In this document: positions 56,071-64,000 of the stretch, in pieces
Layout: the number at the start of each line of letters is the position of its first letter
Position numbering within the stretch: position 1 is the stretch's first letter
Assembly: GCF_017872975.1 (NCBI RefSeq)
Contig: NZ_JAGGJP010000004.1
Span: forward strand, 124,001 to 188,000
DNA: 64,000 nucleotides
Direction of reading: 5' to 3'
DNA from: Rubellimicrobium aerolatum
GTDB lineage: Bacteria > Pseudomonadota > Alphaproteobacteria > Rhodobacterales > Rhodobacteraceae
Made by a program: the position numbers and the translations under genes
Notes under the pieces: model-generated
What the model was told of the DNA's origin: nothing
What the model saw: only the letters and a program-made list of their open reading frames with translations
The model's database searches: none

Positions 56071-57483
56071 ATGACCCTGCACATCCCCTTCGACAACAGC
56101 TACGCCCGCCTGCCCGATCGCTTCTTCGTCCGGCAGGCCCCGGTCCCCGTGCGCGAGCCCCGCCTCCTCGCGCTCAACGCACCCTTGGCCGAGGAGCTGG
56201 GCCTCGACCCCACCGCGCTGGCGACCCCCGAGGGCGTCGCCACCCTCGCCGGCAACGCCGTGCCCGAGGGGGCCGAGCCCCTGGCCCAGGCCTATGCCGG
56301 CCACCAGTTCGGCGGCTGGAACCCCCGTCTCGGCGACGGCCGCGCGATCCTGCTGGGCGAGGTGGTGGACCGCCACGGCCAGCGCCGCGACATCCAGCTC
56401 AAGGGCGCGGGCCGCACGCCCTTCTCCCGCATGGGCGACGGGCGCGCCTGGGTCGGCCCCGTCCTGCGCGAGTTCGTGGTCTCCGAGGCCATGCACGCGA
56501 TGGGCGTCCCCACCACCCGCGCCCTCTCGGCCGTCGCGACCGGCGAGACCATCCGGCGCGAGCGCGCCCATCCCGGCGCCGTCCTCGCCCGCGTCGCGGC
56601 CTCCCACATCCGCGTCGGCACCTTCCAATATTTCTACGCCCGCGACGACATGGAGGCGCTGGCCGCCCTGACCGATCACGTCCTCCAGCGCCATTACCCC
56701 GGCGCCGACGGGGCGATGGGTCTCCTGCGCGCCGTGGTGGACCGACAGGCGCGGCTGATCGCGCACTGGATGGCGCTCGGCTTCATCCACGGCGTGATGA
56801 ACACCGACAACATGGCGGTGTCCGGCGAGACCATCGACTACGGCCCCTGCGCCTTCCTCGACTCCTACCATCCCGACACGGTGTTCTCGTCCATCGACTC
56901 GCACGGCCGCTACGCCTACCGCCAGCAGCCGCAGGTGGCGGCCTGGAACCTCGCGCAGCTCGCCACCGCGCTGCTGCCGCTGATGGGCAACGAAGCCGCG
57001 ATCCCCGAGGCGACCGAGGTCGTGCAAGGCCTCGCCCCGACCTATGCCGCCGAATGGATCCGCCGCTTCGCCGCCAAGCTGGGCCTGCCACCCGACGACC
57101 CCGAAGTCCAGCCGCTCGCCACCCGCCTTCTCGACCAGATGGCGGCGACATGGGCCGACTTCACGATCACCTTCCGCGCGCTCACGGAAGGGACGGAGGT
57201 CCCCGCCGATCTCGCCGCGCAACCCGAGTTCCAGGCCTGGCGCAAGGATTGGGAGGCGAGGTCCCCCGACGCCACCGCGATGCGCCGCGCGAACCCCGCC
57301 GTCATCCCGCGCAACCACCGCGTCGAGGCGATGATCGAGGCCGCCGTCGCGGGCGACCTCGCGCCGCTGGAGGAGCTGCGGGCCGCCCTCGCCGATCCCT
57401 TCGACCCCGACCCGCGCTTCGACCATCTGCGCGCGCCTCCGCAGGAGGAGGAAAAGGTCCTGCGGACGTTCTGCGGCACCTGA
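56071..57483 (+). CDS. selO: Protein adenylyltransferase SelO (YdiU)
   Basis: 470 aa pseudokinase-fold AMPylator. Motifs: [65 protein letters not shown], and [27 protein letters not shown] (nucleotide/metal loop). It modifies proteins in redox stress. The C-terminal motif is FCGT, with one cysteine and no selenocysteine. It starts at ATG 56071, 40 bases after the hydrolase. Confidence 0.95.
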   Translation: MTLHIPFDNSYARLPDRFFVRQAPVPVREPRLLALNAPLAEELGLDPTALATPEGVATLAGNAVPEGAEPLAQAYAGHQFGGWNPRLGDGRAILLGEVVDRHGQRRDIQLKGAGRTPFSRMGDGRAWVGPVLREFVVSEAMHAMGVPTTRALSAVATGETIRRERAHPGAVLARVAASHIRVGTFQYFYARDDMEALAALTDHVLQRHYPGADGAMGLLRAVVDRQARLIAHWMALGFIHGVMNTDNMAVSGETIDYGPCAFLDSYHPDTVFSSIDSHGRYAYRQQPQVAAWNLAQLATALLPLMGNEAAIPEATEVVQGLAPTYAAEWIRRFAAKLGLPPDDPEVQPLATRLLDQMAATWADFTITFRALTEGTEVPADLAAQPEFQAWRKDWEARSPDATAMRRANPAVIPRNHRVEAMIEAAVAGDLAPLEELRAALADPFDPDPRFDHLRAPPQEEEKVLRTFCGT

Positions 57484-57494
57484 AACCGCCCACG

Positions 57495-57563
57495 GCCCTT
57501 CTTTGGCTCCAAATATCCCGGGGGGTGAGGCGCGACGCGCCGAGGGGGGCAGCGCCCCCCTCC
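57495..57563 (-). repeat. Dispersed intergenic repeat, copy D
   Basis: CCTTCTTTGGCTCCAAATAT, CCCGGGGGG, a GGCGCGACGCGCC hairpin, then GGGGGGCAGCGCCCCCC, in reverse orientation. It fills the space between the convergent selO and cyclophilin genes, ending 4 bases before the cyclophilin stop. Confidence 0.8.
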
Positions 57564-57566
57564 CCG

Positions 57567-58112
57567 TCACTCCGTCACGCGCACGTCCACCATGCGGTCC
57601 GGCTCGCCGCTCACCTCGCCGTTGCCGCCGTCGCCGCGCTTGATCGCGTCCAGCACCTCCAGGCCCTCCGTCACCTCGCCCACGGCGGTGTATTGCCCGT
57701 TCAGGTGCGGGGCGTCCGCGAACATGATGAAGAACTGCGAATTCGCGCTGTCGGGGTCCGAGCTGCGGGCCATTCCCACCACCCCCCGCGCGAAGGGCCG
57801 GTCCGAGAACTCGGCCGGCAGGTCCGGCAGGTCCGACCCGCCGGTGCCCGCCAGCGCGGCGTCCTGCCCTTCCTTGCCGAACTCCACGTCCCCGGTCTGG
57901 GCCATGAAGCCCTCGATCACCCGGTGGAAGGCCACGCCGTCATAGGCCCCCCCGTTGGCGAGCTCGACGATCCGCGCCACGTGCTGCGGCGCCACGTCCT
58001 CGAAGAGGTCGATGCGGATGGTCCCGTTCGCCTCGCCCGCCACGTCGATCTCCAGCCCCGTCGCCAGGGCGGGTGTCCCGGCAAGCGCGCAAAGAATGGC
58101 CAACGTCCTCAT
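57567..58112 (-). CDS. Periplasmic cyclophilin-type peptidyl-prolyl isomerase
   Basis: 181 aa. Signal peptide 1-17 (MRTLAILCALAGTPALA), so it acts in the periplasm. Cyclophilin motifs: YDGVAFHRVIEGFMAQTGDVEFG, MARSSDPDSANSQFFIMF and NGQYTAVGEVTEG. ATG 58112 follows AGGAGGG; an upstream ATG at 58127 overlaps the preceding cyclophilin stop (ATGA) and may couple translation. Confidence 0.93.
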   Translation of the reverse strand: MRTLAILCALAGTPALATGLEIDVAGEANGTIRIDLFEDVAPQHVARIVELANGGAYDGVAFHRVIEGFMAQTGDVEFGKEGQDAALAGTGGSDLPDLPAEFSDRPFARGVVGMARSSDPDSANSQFFIMFADAPHLNGQYTAVGEVTEGLEVLDAIKRGDGGNGEVSGEPDRMVDVRVTE

Positions 58113-58123
58113 GGCGTCCCTCC

Positions 58124-58636
58124 TCATTCCTGCACGTCGGCGGCGACGCGAACCCGGATCATGCGGTCGGGGTTCGCCGGCGGCTCGCCCTTGGCGATCC
58201 GGTCCACGTGCTCCATGCCCGACACGACCCGGCCATAGACCGTGTACTGCCCGTTCAGGAAGCTGTTGTCCTTGAAGTTGATGAAGAACTGGCTGTTGGC
58301 GCTGTTCGGGTTCGACGACCGCGCCGCGCCCAGCGTGCCCCGGTCATGCGGGAGCTTCGAGAACTCGGCCGGCAGATCCGGAAGGTCCGACCCGCCGGTG
58401 CCGGCGCGGCGGGGATTGTAGTCCTTCTCCATGTTGGCGTGCTCGACATCGCCGGTCTGCGCCATGAAGCCGTCGATGACGCGGTGGAAGGCCACGTTGT
58501 CGTAGGCGCCGGCGCGCGCCAGCTCCTTCATGCGGGCCGCGTGCTTGGGCGCCACGTCCGCCAAAAGCTCGATCACCACCGGCCCGTCCTTCAGGTCGAT
58601 GATGATGGTGTTCTCCGGGTCCTTGATCTCGGCCAT
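58124..58636 (-). CDS. Cytoplasmic cyclophilin-type peptidyl-prolyl isomerase
   Basis: 170 aa without a signal peptide. Motifs: YDNVAFHRVIDGFMAQTGDVEHA, GAARSSNPNSANSQFFINF, and NGQYTVYGRVVSGMEHVD. Paired with the periplasmic cyclophilin immediately downstream, and divergent from pgk across 128 bases. The two genes are probably an old duplication. Confidence 0.93.
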   Translation of the reverse strand: MAEIKDPENTIIIDLKDGPVVIELLADVAPKHAARMKELARAGAYDNVAFHRVIDGFMAQTGDVEHANMEKDYNPRRAGTGGSDLPDLPAEFSKLPHDRGTLGAARSSNPNSANSQFFINFKDNSFLNGQYTVYGRVVSGMEHVDRIAKGEPPANPDRMIRVRVAADVQE

Positions 58637-58764
58637 GGGTCCCTCGCTCCTGTCCCTGGGTCTGGCGCGTGATCTAGAGGCCCCCCCGGCCAAAGCCAAT
58701 CCCGCCGTTGACCTCGCCGCCGCCAAAGGCCACCTCTAGCCGCGGCAGCAGCAGGGAGGCGCGC

Positions 58765-59952
58765 ATGGCTTGGCAATCGCTCGAACGGATGGACCTGCGG
58801 GGCAAGCGCGTGCTGACCCGCGTGGACCTCAACGTGCCGATGGAGGGCGGGCAGGTCACCGACACCACGCGGATCGACCGCATCGTGCCGACCGTCCAGG
58901 CGATCCTGGCCAGGGGCGGCAAGCCTATCCTCCTCGCCCATTTCGACCGGCCCAAGGGCAAGGTCGTGCCGTCCATGTCGCTCCGGCAGATCGTCCCGGC
59001 GCTGGAGCAGGCGCTCGGCCGCCCGGTCTCCTTCGCGAGCGACTGCGCCGGCCCCGAGGCCGAATCCGCCGTCGCCGCCATGAAGGACGGCGACGTGCTG
59101 CTGCTGGAGAACACCCGCTTCCACGCCGAGGAGGAGAAGAACGACCCCGCCTTCGCCGCCGCCCTGGCCCGGCTCGGCGACGTCTACTGCAACGACGCCT
59201 TCTCGGCCGCGCACCGCGCCCACGCCTCGACCGAAGGCCTCGCCCGCCTCCTGCCCTCCTGCGCCGGCCTCCTGATGGCCGAGGAGCTCCAGGCCCTCGA
59301 CCGCGCCCTCGGCAACCCCGAGCGTCCCGTGGTCGCCATCGTCGGCGGCTCCAAGGTCTCGACCAAGCTCGAACTCCTGAACAACCTCGTCGCCAAGGTC
59401 GATCACCTCGTCATCGGCGGCGCGATGGCCAACACCTTCCTCCACGCCCAGGGCTACCCCGTCGGCCATTCCCTGCACGAGCCCGACCTCGCCGACACCG
59501 CCCGCGCCATCCTCGCCCGCGCCGAGGAGACCGGCTGCGAGATCGTCCTCCCCCGCGACCTCGTGGTCGCCAGGGAACTCGCCCCCGGCGCGGCCGAGAG
59601 CTTCGTCTCCTCCCACGACTGCCCCGACGACCTGATGATCCTCGACGTGGGCCCCCAGACCGTGAGCTACGTGGACACCGTGCTCCGGCAGGCCCGGACG
59701 CTGATCTGGAACGGCCCGGTCGGCGCCTTCGAGACCCAGCCCTTCGACGCCGGCACCCACGCCCTCGCGCTCAAGGCGGCGGACCTGACGGACGCGGGCG
59801 GCCTCGTGTCGGTGGCGGGCGGCGGCGACACCGTGGCCGCGCTGAACGGCGCGGGCGTGGCGGACCGCTTCACCTACGTCTCCTCCGCCGGCGGGGCCTT
59901 CCTCGAATGGATGGAAGGCAAGGACCTGCCCGGCGTCGCGGCGCTCGGCTAG
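58765..59952 (+). CDS. pgk: Phosphoglycerate kinase
   Basis: 395 aa glycolytic enzyme. N-terminal [31 protein letters not shown]-terminal [14 protein letters not shown] and [15 protein letters not shown] (ATP region). ATG 58765 with GGGAGG upstream. The stop (TAG 59950-59952) overlaps the stop of the convergent glycosyltransferase gene. Confidence 0.96.
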   Translation: MAWQSLERMDLRGKRVLTRVDLNVPMEGGQVTDTTRIDRIVPTVQAILARGGKPILLAHFDRPKGKVVPSMSLRQIVPALEQALGRPVSFASDCAGPEAESAVAAMKDGDVLLLENTRFHAEEEKNDPAFAAALARLGDVYCNDAFSAAHRAHASTEGLARLLPSCAGLLMAEELQALDRALGNPERPVVAIVGGSKVSTKLELLNNLVAKVDHLVIGGAMANTFLHAQGYPVGHSLHEPDLADTARAILARAEETGCEIVLPRDLVVARELAPGAAESFVSSHDCPDDLMILDVGPQTVSYVDTVLRQARTLIWNGPVGAFETQPFDAGTHALALKAADLTDAGGLVSVAGGGDTVAALNGAGVADRFTYVSSAGGAFLEWMEGKDLPGVAALG

Positions 59953-60920
59953 CCCCGCCGCCGGGCGCGGCGCCGGCCCAGGAGCCCCTGCGCGCGGATG
60001 TAGGCGTTCTTGAGCCCCAGCTCCAGCATGGCCAGCGCCGCCAGCGACCGTCCGTTGAACGAGCGCGTCAGGTCGCCCCGAAGCACGCGACGCGCCTCGG
60101 CCTTCCGGTGCTCCCGAAGCAGGTGCCGGGCGTAACGGCGGGCCGAGCCCTGCCGCATCGCCCGCGCGCAGCGGACCATGGCGCGCTCGGCGGGGGTCGT
60201 GGCCGGCCGGGCCGACAGGTCGTCCATGACCTCGATCCGTATGCACTCCAGCCGCATCAGGTCGCGCGACAGGCTCCCCGCCCGGACCCGGTAGATGACC
60301 TGCGGCGGGGCCGCCGACAGCATGACCTTGAATCGCGTGAAGGCGCGCATGAACAGCAGCGTGTCCTCGGCCACCTTGTAGTTCTCCCAGGGATTCGGGC
60401 CGAACTCCCTCAACAGGGCCGCGCGCCGGAAGAAGGTCGAGGAGGGCAGGAACAGGGACCGCGAGGCGCAGGAGATGAAGTCGTAGTAGTCCGTCGCGGT
60501 GACCTCCCTCGGCGGCCCGGGCGTGGCGGTCAGATCCGGCGCGCGGCCCTCCCGCAGGGCCGAGTCGGGCACGCTCGCGAACTCGACCCCCAGCATGTCG
60601 ATGGACGGATCGGCGAGGACGCCGACCGCGTAGGACAGGACGTGCGGCCCCAGGATGTCGTCCGAGTCGAGGAACAGCACCAGATCGCCCGTGGCGAGGG
60701 ACAGGCCCAGGTTCCGGGCGTGCGACACGCCGGCGTTCGCGCCGGCCTCGACCAGCCGGAGCCGGGGGTCGGACAGGGTCAGGAACTCGGCCGGGGGCTG
60801 GCCGCCGTCGTTGACGACGATGACCTCCCAATCGTCACGATCCTGCCGCAGGACCGAACGCAGGGTTTCCTCCAGTGTATCCTGGTTGTTGTAGGTGGGA
60901 ACGACGATGGATGACTTCAT
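59949..60920 (-). CDS. Family 2 glycosyltransferase
   Basis: 323 aa GT-A fold enzyme. [24 protein letters not shown] at the start, VIVVNDGG, and the DxD-type metal motif [10 protein letters not shown]. The C-terminal 90 residues are basic and helical with no membrane helix. The acceptor is unknown; it may decorate a surface polysaccharide. It lies between pgk and fba on the opposite strand, so it looks like an insertion into a glycolytic gene pair. Confidence 0.87.
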   Translation of the reverse strand: MKSSIVVPTYNNQDTLEETLRSVLRQDRDDWEVIVVNDGGQPPAEFLTLSDPRLRLVEAGANAGVSHARNLGLSLATGDLVLFLDSDDILGPHVLSYAVGVLADPSIDMLGVEFASVPDSALREGRAPDLTATPGPPREVTATDYYDFISCASRSLFLPSSTFFRRAALLREFGPNPWENYKVAEDTLLFMRAFTRFKVMLSAAPPQVIYRVRAGSLSRDLMRLECIRIEVMDDLSARPATTPAERAMVRCARAMRQGSARRYARHLLREHRKAEARRVLRGDLTRSFNGRSLAALAMLELGLKNAYIRAQGLLGRRRARRRG

Positions 60921-61051
60921 GGCCTTCTTTCGCGACGCGTCATAGGTGCCAGCTCGCGGGCAAAGGTCGGCCGGCGAGGGATGCGGAGTGATCCGGGAGG
61001 CGCCGGCACCCTAGCGGGTTCGTTTCGCTCTGGCGAGGACGCGCCCTCCCC

Positions 61052-61063
61052 GTTAGCGCTGCC
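61052..61063 (+). promoter_or_regulatory. LacI-type operator candidate upstream of fba
   Basis: GTTAGCGCTGCC, 76 bases before the fba ATG, close to the palindrome GTTAGCGCTAAC used by LacI-family regulators of central carbon metabolism (CceR-type in Rhodobacter, from memory). The right half is imperfect. Confidence 0.35.
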
Positions 61064-61138
61064 AAGTGCTTGCCCCCCTCGCGGTCGCGGCATAACCCTT
61101 CCCCACCCATTCCCGAGCCAAGAAAGACGAGGCCCGCC

Positions 61139-62062
61139 ATGACCATCACCCCCATCGTCCAGTCGATCCTGCGGAACTACGAAGGCGAGGCGCCCGGCGT
61201 GAAGGCCAACCTTTACCGGATGCTGATGCAGGGCCGGCTCGCGGGGACCGGCCGCATGGTCATCCTGCCGGTGGACCAGGGCTTCGAGCACGGCCCGGCG
61301 CGGAGCTTCGCCGTCAACCCCGACGCCTACGACCCGCACTACCACTACCAGCTCGCGCTCGACGCCGGCCTCTCGGCCTACGCCGCGCCGCTGGGGCCGC
61401 TGGAGGCCGGGGCCGACACCTTCGCCGGGCAGGTGCCCCTGATCCTCAAGGTGAACTCGTCGAACTCGCTGATGCCGTCCGACTCGGCCAAGACCCAGGC
61501 CATCACCGCCACCGTGGACGACGCGCTCCGCCTCGGCTGCTCGGCCATCGGCTTCACCATCTATCCCGGCAGCAGCCTGTCGCTGGAGATGTTCGAGGAC
61601 ATCGCCGAGATGCGCAAGGAAGCCGCCCAGAAGGGCGTCGCGACCGTGATCTGGTCCTACCCGCGCGGCGAGGATCTCGACAAGAACGCCGAGACGGCGG
61701 TGGACGTGACCGCCTACGCGGCCCACATCGCCGCCCTCCTCGGGGCGCACATCATCAAGGTCAAGCTCCCCACCGACCACGTGAGCCAGCCCGAGGCCAA
61801 GAAGGTCTACGACTCCGAGAAGATCGATGTCTCCACCCAGGCCGCCCGCGTGCGCCACGTCGTGCAGGCCTGCCTGGGCGGGCGGCGGATCGTGGTCTTC
61901 TCGGGCGGCGCGGCCAAGGGCGGGGACTCGGTGATCCAGGACGCCCGCGACATCCAGGCCGGCGGCGGCAACGGCTCGATCATCGGCCGCAACGTCTTCC
62001 AGCGCCCCCGCGCCGAGGCGGTGGCGCTCCTCGACCAGCTCGTCGGCATCTACAAGGCCTGA
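61139..62062 (+). CDS. fbaB: Class I fructose-bisphosphate aldolase (FbaB/DhnA type)
   Basis: 307 aa. VILPVDQGFEHGPARSFAVNPDAYDPHYHYQLALDAG and GCSAIGFTIYPGSS are typical of the DhnA-type class I aldolases. The Schiff-base lysine is probably the one in AHIIKVKLPTDH; VVFSGGAAKGGD forms the phosphate site. It cleaves fructose 1,6-bisphosphate without metal. ATG 61139. Possible LacI-type operator upstream. Confidence 0.93.
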   Translation: MTITPIVQSILRNYEGEAPGVKANLYRMLMQGRLAGTGRMVILPVDQGFEHGPARSFAVNPDAYDPHYHYQLALDAGLSAYAAPLGPLEAGADTFAGQVPLILKVNSSNSLMPSDSAKTQAITATVDDALRLGCSAIGFTIYPGSSLSLEMFEDIAEMRKEAAQKGVATVIWSYPRGEDLDKNAETAVDVTAYAAHIAALLGAHIIKVKLPTDHVSQPEAKKVYDSEKIDVSTQAARVRHVVQACLGGRRIVVFSGGAAKGGDSVIQDARDIQAGGGNGSIIGRNVFQRPRAEAVALLDQLVGIYKA

Positions 62063-62206
62063 CCGGCCACCCCGGGGCCGCCGCCGCGCGGCCCCGGGAC
62101 CACGCCGATCCCATCCGCCACGGTCGGCGCTTGACACCGCGTCACCGTGTGTCACCCTCCCGCCCAGGCGCCCGCCAGAGGCGCCAAGGGGCACGAGGGC
62201 ACATCC

Positions 62207-62506
62207 ATGATCCGCAGCACGCGCGCGCCGCTGGGCTACCTGACGCTGGTCGGGCTCCTGATCCTCGCGGCGCTCTACTTCGTCTTCGCCGCCGTCCAGG
62301 GCGACTACGGCGTCTTCCGCCGCGCCGAGGTGGACGCCGAGGCGCTGGAGCTGAAGGTCCGCCTCGCCACCCTCTCCGACGAGGTCGCCCGGATGGAGAA
62401 CCTGACGCGCCGCCTCTCCGACGACTACCTCGACCTCGACCTCCTCGACCAGCAGGCCCGCGACGTGCTGGGCCTCGTCCGCCCCGACGAGATCGTCATC
62501 CGTTAG
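62207..62506 (+). CDS. ftsB: Septum formation initiator FtsB/DivIC
   Basis: 99 aa bitopic protein: one membrane helix (about 10-30, LGYLTLVGLLILAALYFVFAA) and a periplasmic coiled-coil (about 40-70, VDAEALELKVRLATLSDEVARMENLTRRL), ending in a DLLDQQARDVLGLVRPDEIVI segment typical of FtsB. Member of the FtsQLB division complex. ATG 62207. In relatives it precedes pdhA; here a LacI gene follows instead. Confidence 0.92.
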   Translation: MIRSTRAPLGYLTLVGLLILAALYFVFAAVQGDYGVFRRAEVDAEALELKVRLATLSDEVARMENLTRRLSDDYLDLDLLDQQARDVLGLVRPDEIVIR

Positions 62507-62515
62507 GAGCGGGCC

Positions 62516-63622
62516 CTAGGCGCCGGCATCCGGCGCGGGCCCCGTGCTCCCCCGGACCACCAGCGTCAGCGGCAGCACCTCCCGCCCCACCGGCAACGGA
62601 CCGTCCAGGATCGCCGCGACCGCCCGCTCGGCGATGCGGGCAAAGGGCTGCTCCACCGTGGTCAACGGCGGCCGCGACTCCGCGCCCTCCGGCACCCCGT
62701 CGAAGCCCGCCACCGACACGTCGCCGGGCACCCGCAGCCCCCGCGCCCGCAGCCAGCCCAGCGCCTCCAGCGCCACGAGGTCCGACATGGCCAGCAGCGC
62801 GGTCGGCGGCGCGAGCCCGTCGAACAGCGGCCCCAGCGCCTCGCCCACGTTGCCGCCGTCGTTGGCCACGGCGACGACCGGCACCGCGTCCTCCGCCAGC
62901 CCCGCCTCCGCCAGCCCCGCCCGGAAGCCGCGCGCCCGCTCGCGCACGTTGACGAATCGCGTGGCCCGCACCGCCTCCGGCGTCACCCGGCCGGCCATGT
63001 CCCCCAGCCCGATCCCCAGGATCGCCACCCGCCGGTGCCCCAGCGCCGCCACGTGCCGCGCCGCCTCCCGCGCGCCGCCGAAGTCGTCGATGTCCACCGC
63101 CGGCACGTCCGGCTCGGCGGTGTCCAGCGACAGCGCCACGAACGGCAGCCCGCGCCGCTGCGCGATCTCCACCAGCAGCTCCCGCCCGCCGCAGCGCAGC
63201 AGGAACCCATCCACCAGCGCGCTCTCGATGCTCCAGGCAACCTGCCGCCCCCCCGCCACCGACACCAGCGCCAGCCCCGCCCCCCGCGCGTCGCAGACCC
63301 GCGCCACCTCGGCCATCAGCCGCCGCGCCCAAGGGTCGGCGAAGAAGTAGTCCAGGGGCTCCGCCGCCGCGACGCCGATCGCATGGGCCTTGCCCGCCCG
63401 CAGCAGCCGCCCCTTCGGGCTCGGCCCCGCATAGCCCAGCACGCGCGCCGCCTCGCGCACCCGCTCCCGCACCTCCTCGCGCACCACCTCCGGCCGGTTG
63501 AAGACGTTCGAGGCCGTCCCCTGCGACACCCCCGCCGCCGCCGCCACGTCCCTCAGCCTGATCCCGCGCGATTCCGCCTCCCTCGTTCTCCCCGTGCTAT
63601 GCCGAAACTTGGATCGATTCAA
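62516..63622 (-). CDS. LacI-family transcriptional regulator
   Basis: 368 aa from TTG 63622. HTH IRLRDVAAAAGVSQGTASNVFNRPEVV at about 21-47, hinge LRAGKAHAIGVAAAE, then a periplasmic-binding-like ligand domain ending VEQPFARIAERAVAAILDG. A GTG at 63649 would add nine residues, but a good minus-strand -10 (TAATAT 63659-63654) leaves no leader for it. Two TTGAATCG-type palindromes lie at and upstream of the start, suggesting self-control and control of the rightward gene at 63937. A sugar-derived ligand is likely, identity unknown. Confidence 0.87.
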   Translation of the reverse strand: MNRSKFRHSTGRTREAESRGIRLRDVAAAAGVSQGTASNVFNRPEVVREEVRERVREAARVLGYAGPSPKGRLLRAGKAHAIGVAAAEPLDYFFADPWARRLMAEVARVCDARGAGLALVSVAGGRQVAWSIESALVDGFLLRCGGRELLVEIAQRRGLPFVALSLDTAEPDVPAVDIDDFGGAREAARHVAALGHRRVAILGIGLGDMAGRVTPEAVRATRFVNVRERARGFRAGLAEAGLAEDAVPVVAVANDGGNVGEALGPLFDGLAPPTALLAMSDLVALEALGWLRARGLRVPGDVSVAGFDGVPEGAESRPPLTTVEQPFARIAERAVAAILDGPLPVGREVLPLTLVVRGSTGPAPDAGA

Positions 63623-63674
63623 CTTTTCGCTTGACGCAAGGACAACCACAGGGATATTACTTGAATCGGTTCAA
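63609..63674. promoter_or_regulatory. LacI operator pair and overlapping promoters
   Basis: Operator 1 is TTGGATCGATTCAA (63609-63622), overlapping the regulator's start codon; operator 2 is TTGAATCGGTTCAA (63661-63674). Both are near-palindromes with the central CG typical of LacI-family sites; centres are 52 bases apart. Between them: rightward TTGACG (63631-63636), 18 bases, TATTAC (63655-63660); leftward -10 TAATAT on the same bases. The regulator should repress both directions. Confidence 0.65.
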
Positions 63675-63936
63675 GGGACACGATCCATCCTGACCGCGCA
63701 TTTTGAACGACATTTCCGAACGATCATTGGTTCCAACACCTTCATTCACCTGATCCTTGCACGACCCGGACCCCCCTGCCTCCCCCCTGCGGGGCGAAGG
63801 CAGGGGCTCCCCATTCCGCAGTCCAATCCGTTAGCGCCAACATCGCTGCGCTGCGGCGTGGGTCGGCCCTCGCCAAGCCCCGAAGGCTCCGCTAAGTCCT
63901 CCTGACACCGACCAAGGTCGAGGTAGGAGAGACCCC
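63675..63936 (+). other. Long leader between the LacI promoter and the rightward gene
   Basis: 262 bases with no gene. The first 90 are AT-richer than any other part of the window. A GGGGAGCCCC-like hairpin set lies at about 63781-63813. At 63830-63841 is GTTAGCGCCAAC, one base from the palindrome GTTAGCGCTAAC. A GGTAGGAG ribosome site precedes the ATG at 63937. Confidence 0.45.
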
Positions 63937-64000
63937 ATGGCCACCGCCACCGCCGCCCAGGCCGAGACGCCCTCCCCCGAATCGGGCGCCATCCCCAACG
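63937..64000 (+). CDS. 5' end of a gene cut by the window edge
   Basis: ATG 63937 preceded by GGTAGGAG, open to the edge: 21 residues, Ala/Thr/Pro/Glu-rich (MATATAAQAETPSPESGAIP). No family can be named. Its position facing the LacI regulator and its operators suggests a sugar uptake or catabolic gene. Confidence 0.55.
   Translation, partial: MATATAAQAETPSPESGAIPN

Overview
The window is a high-GC, densely packed chromosomal segment of an alphaproteobacterium, most likely a member of the Rhodobacteraceae. The gene content supports this: a TakP-type TRAP transporter, DUF4167 and DUF2852 proteins, a DksA without a zinc-binding cysteine set, a Bpt-type aminoacyl-tRNA-protein transferase, trpC-moaC-moeA-lexA with a GAAC-N7-GAAC SOS box, and a SAM-II riboswitch ahead of metZ. 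No rRNA, CRISPR array, prophage or insertion sequence is visible. One tRNA gene, tRNA-Thr(UGU), is present.

Layout: 0.5-9.7 kb holds folE2, metZ with its riboswitch, a GST-like thiol transferase, yciB, an MgtC-like protein, ftsY, a small secreted protein, and divergent xseA/purD. After a gene-free stretch of about 0.8 kb comes trpC-moaC-moeA (joined by 4-base overlaps) and SOS-controlled lexA, then the tRNA and an orphan FbpB-type permease. From 16 to 23 kb a leftward run reads dgt, argS, SPOR protein, nagZ, scpA, scpB. From 23 to 32 kb lie a penicillin-binding protein whose transpeptidase motifs are all lost, erpA, xth, a flavin monooxygenase, dksA, an M48 peptidase, holC and pepA. From 32 to 39.5 kb a tightly overlapping rightward operon lptF-lptG-lptD-surA-pdxA-rsmA builds the outer membrane and matures rRNA. 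From 39.5 to 45.7 kb, on the minus strand, are the DUF4167 gene, prmC, prfA, a small conserved gene and glnE. From 45.8 to 52.3 kb are DUF2852 and RDD membrane proteins, bpt, TRAP transporter genes and a YihY protein. From 52.4 to 56 kb is ilvB-ilvN behind an attenuator, then a nucleoside hydrolase. From 56 to 64 kb are selO, two cyclophilins, pgk, a glycosyltransferase, class I fba, ftsB and a LacI regulator facing a gene cut by the window edge.

Most of the window is core metabolism and cell-envelope machinery. The less ordinary signals are regulatory or structural. These are: two perfect palindromic operators ahead of the DUF2852 gene; an attenuator and leader peptide ahead of ilvB; a bipartite sequence element repeated ahead of argS, ahead of ilvB and in the gap before trpC; a nearly perfect 25-bp inverted repeat flanking prfA; five copies of a dispersed intergenic repeat; and the class A PBP that has lost all three transpeptidase motifs.
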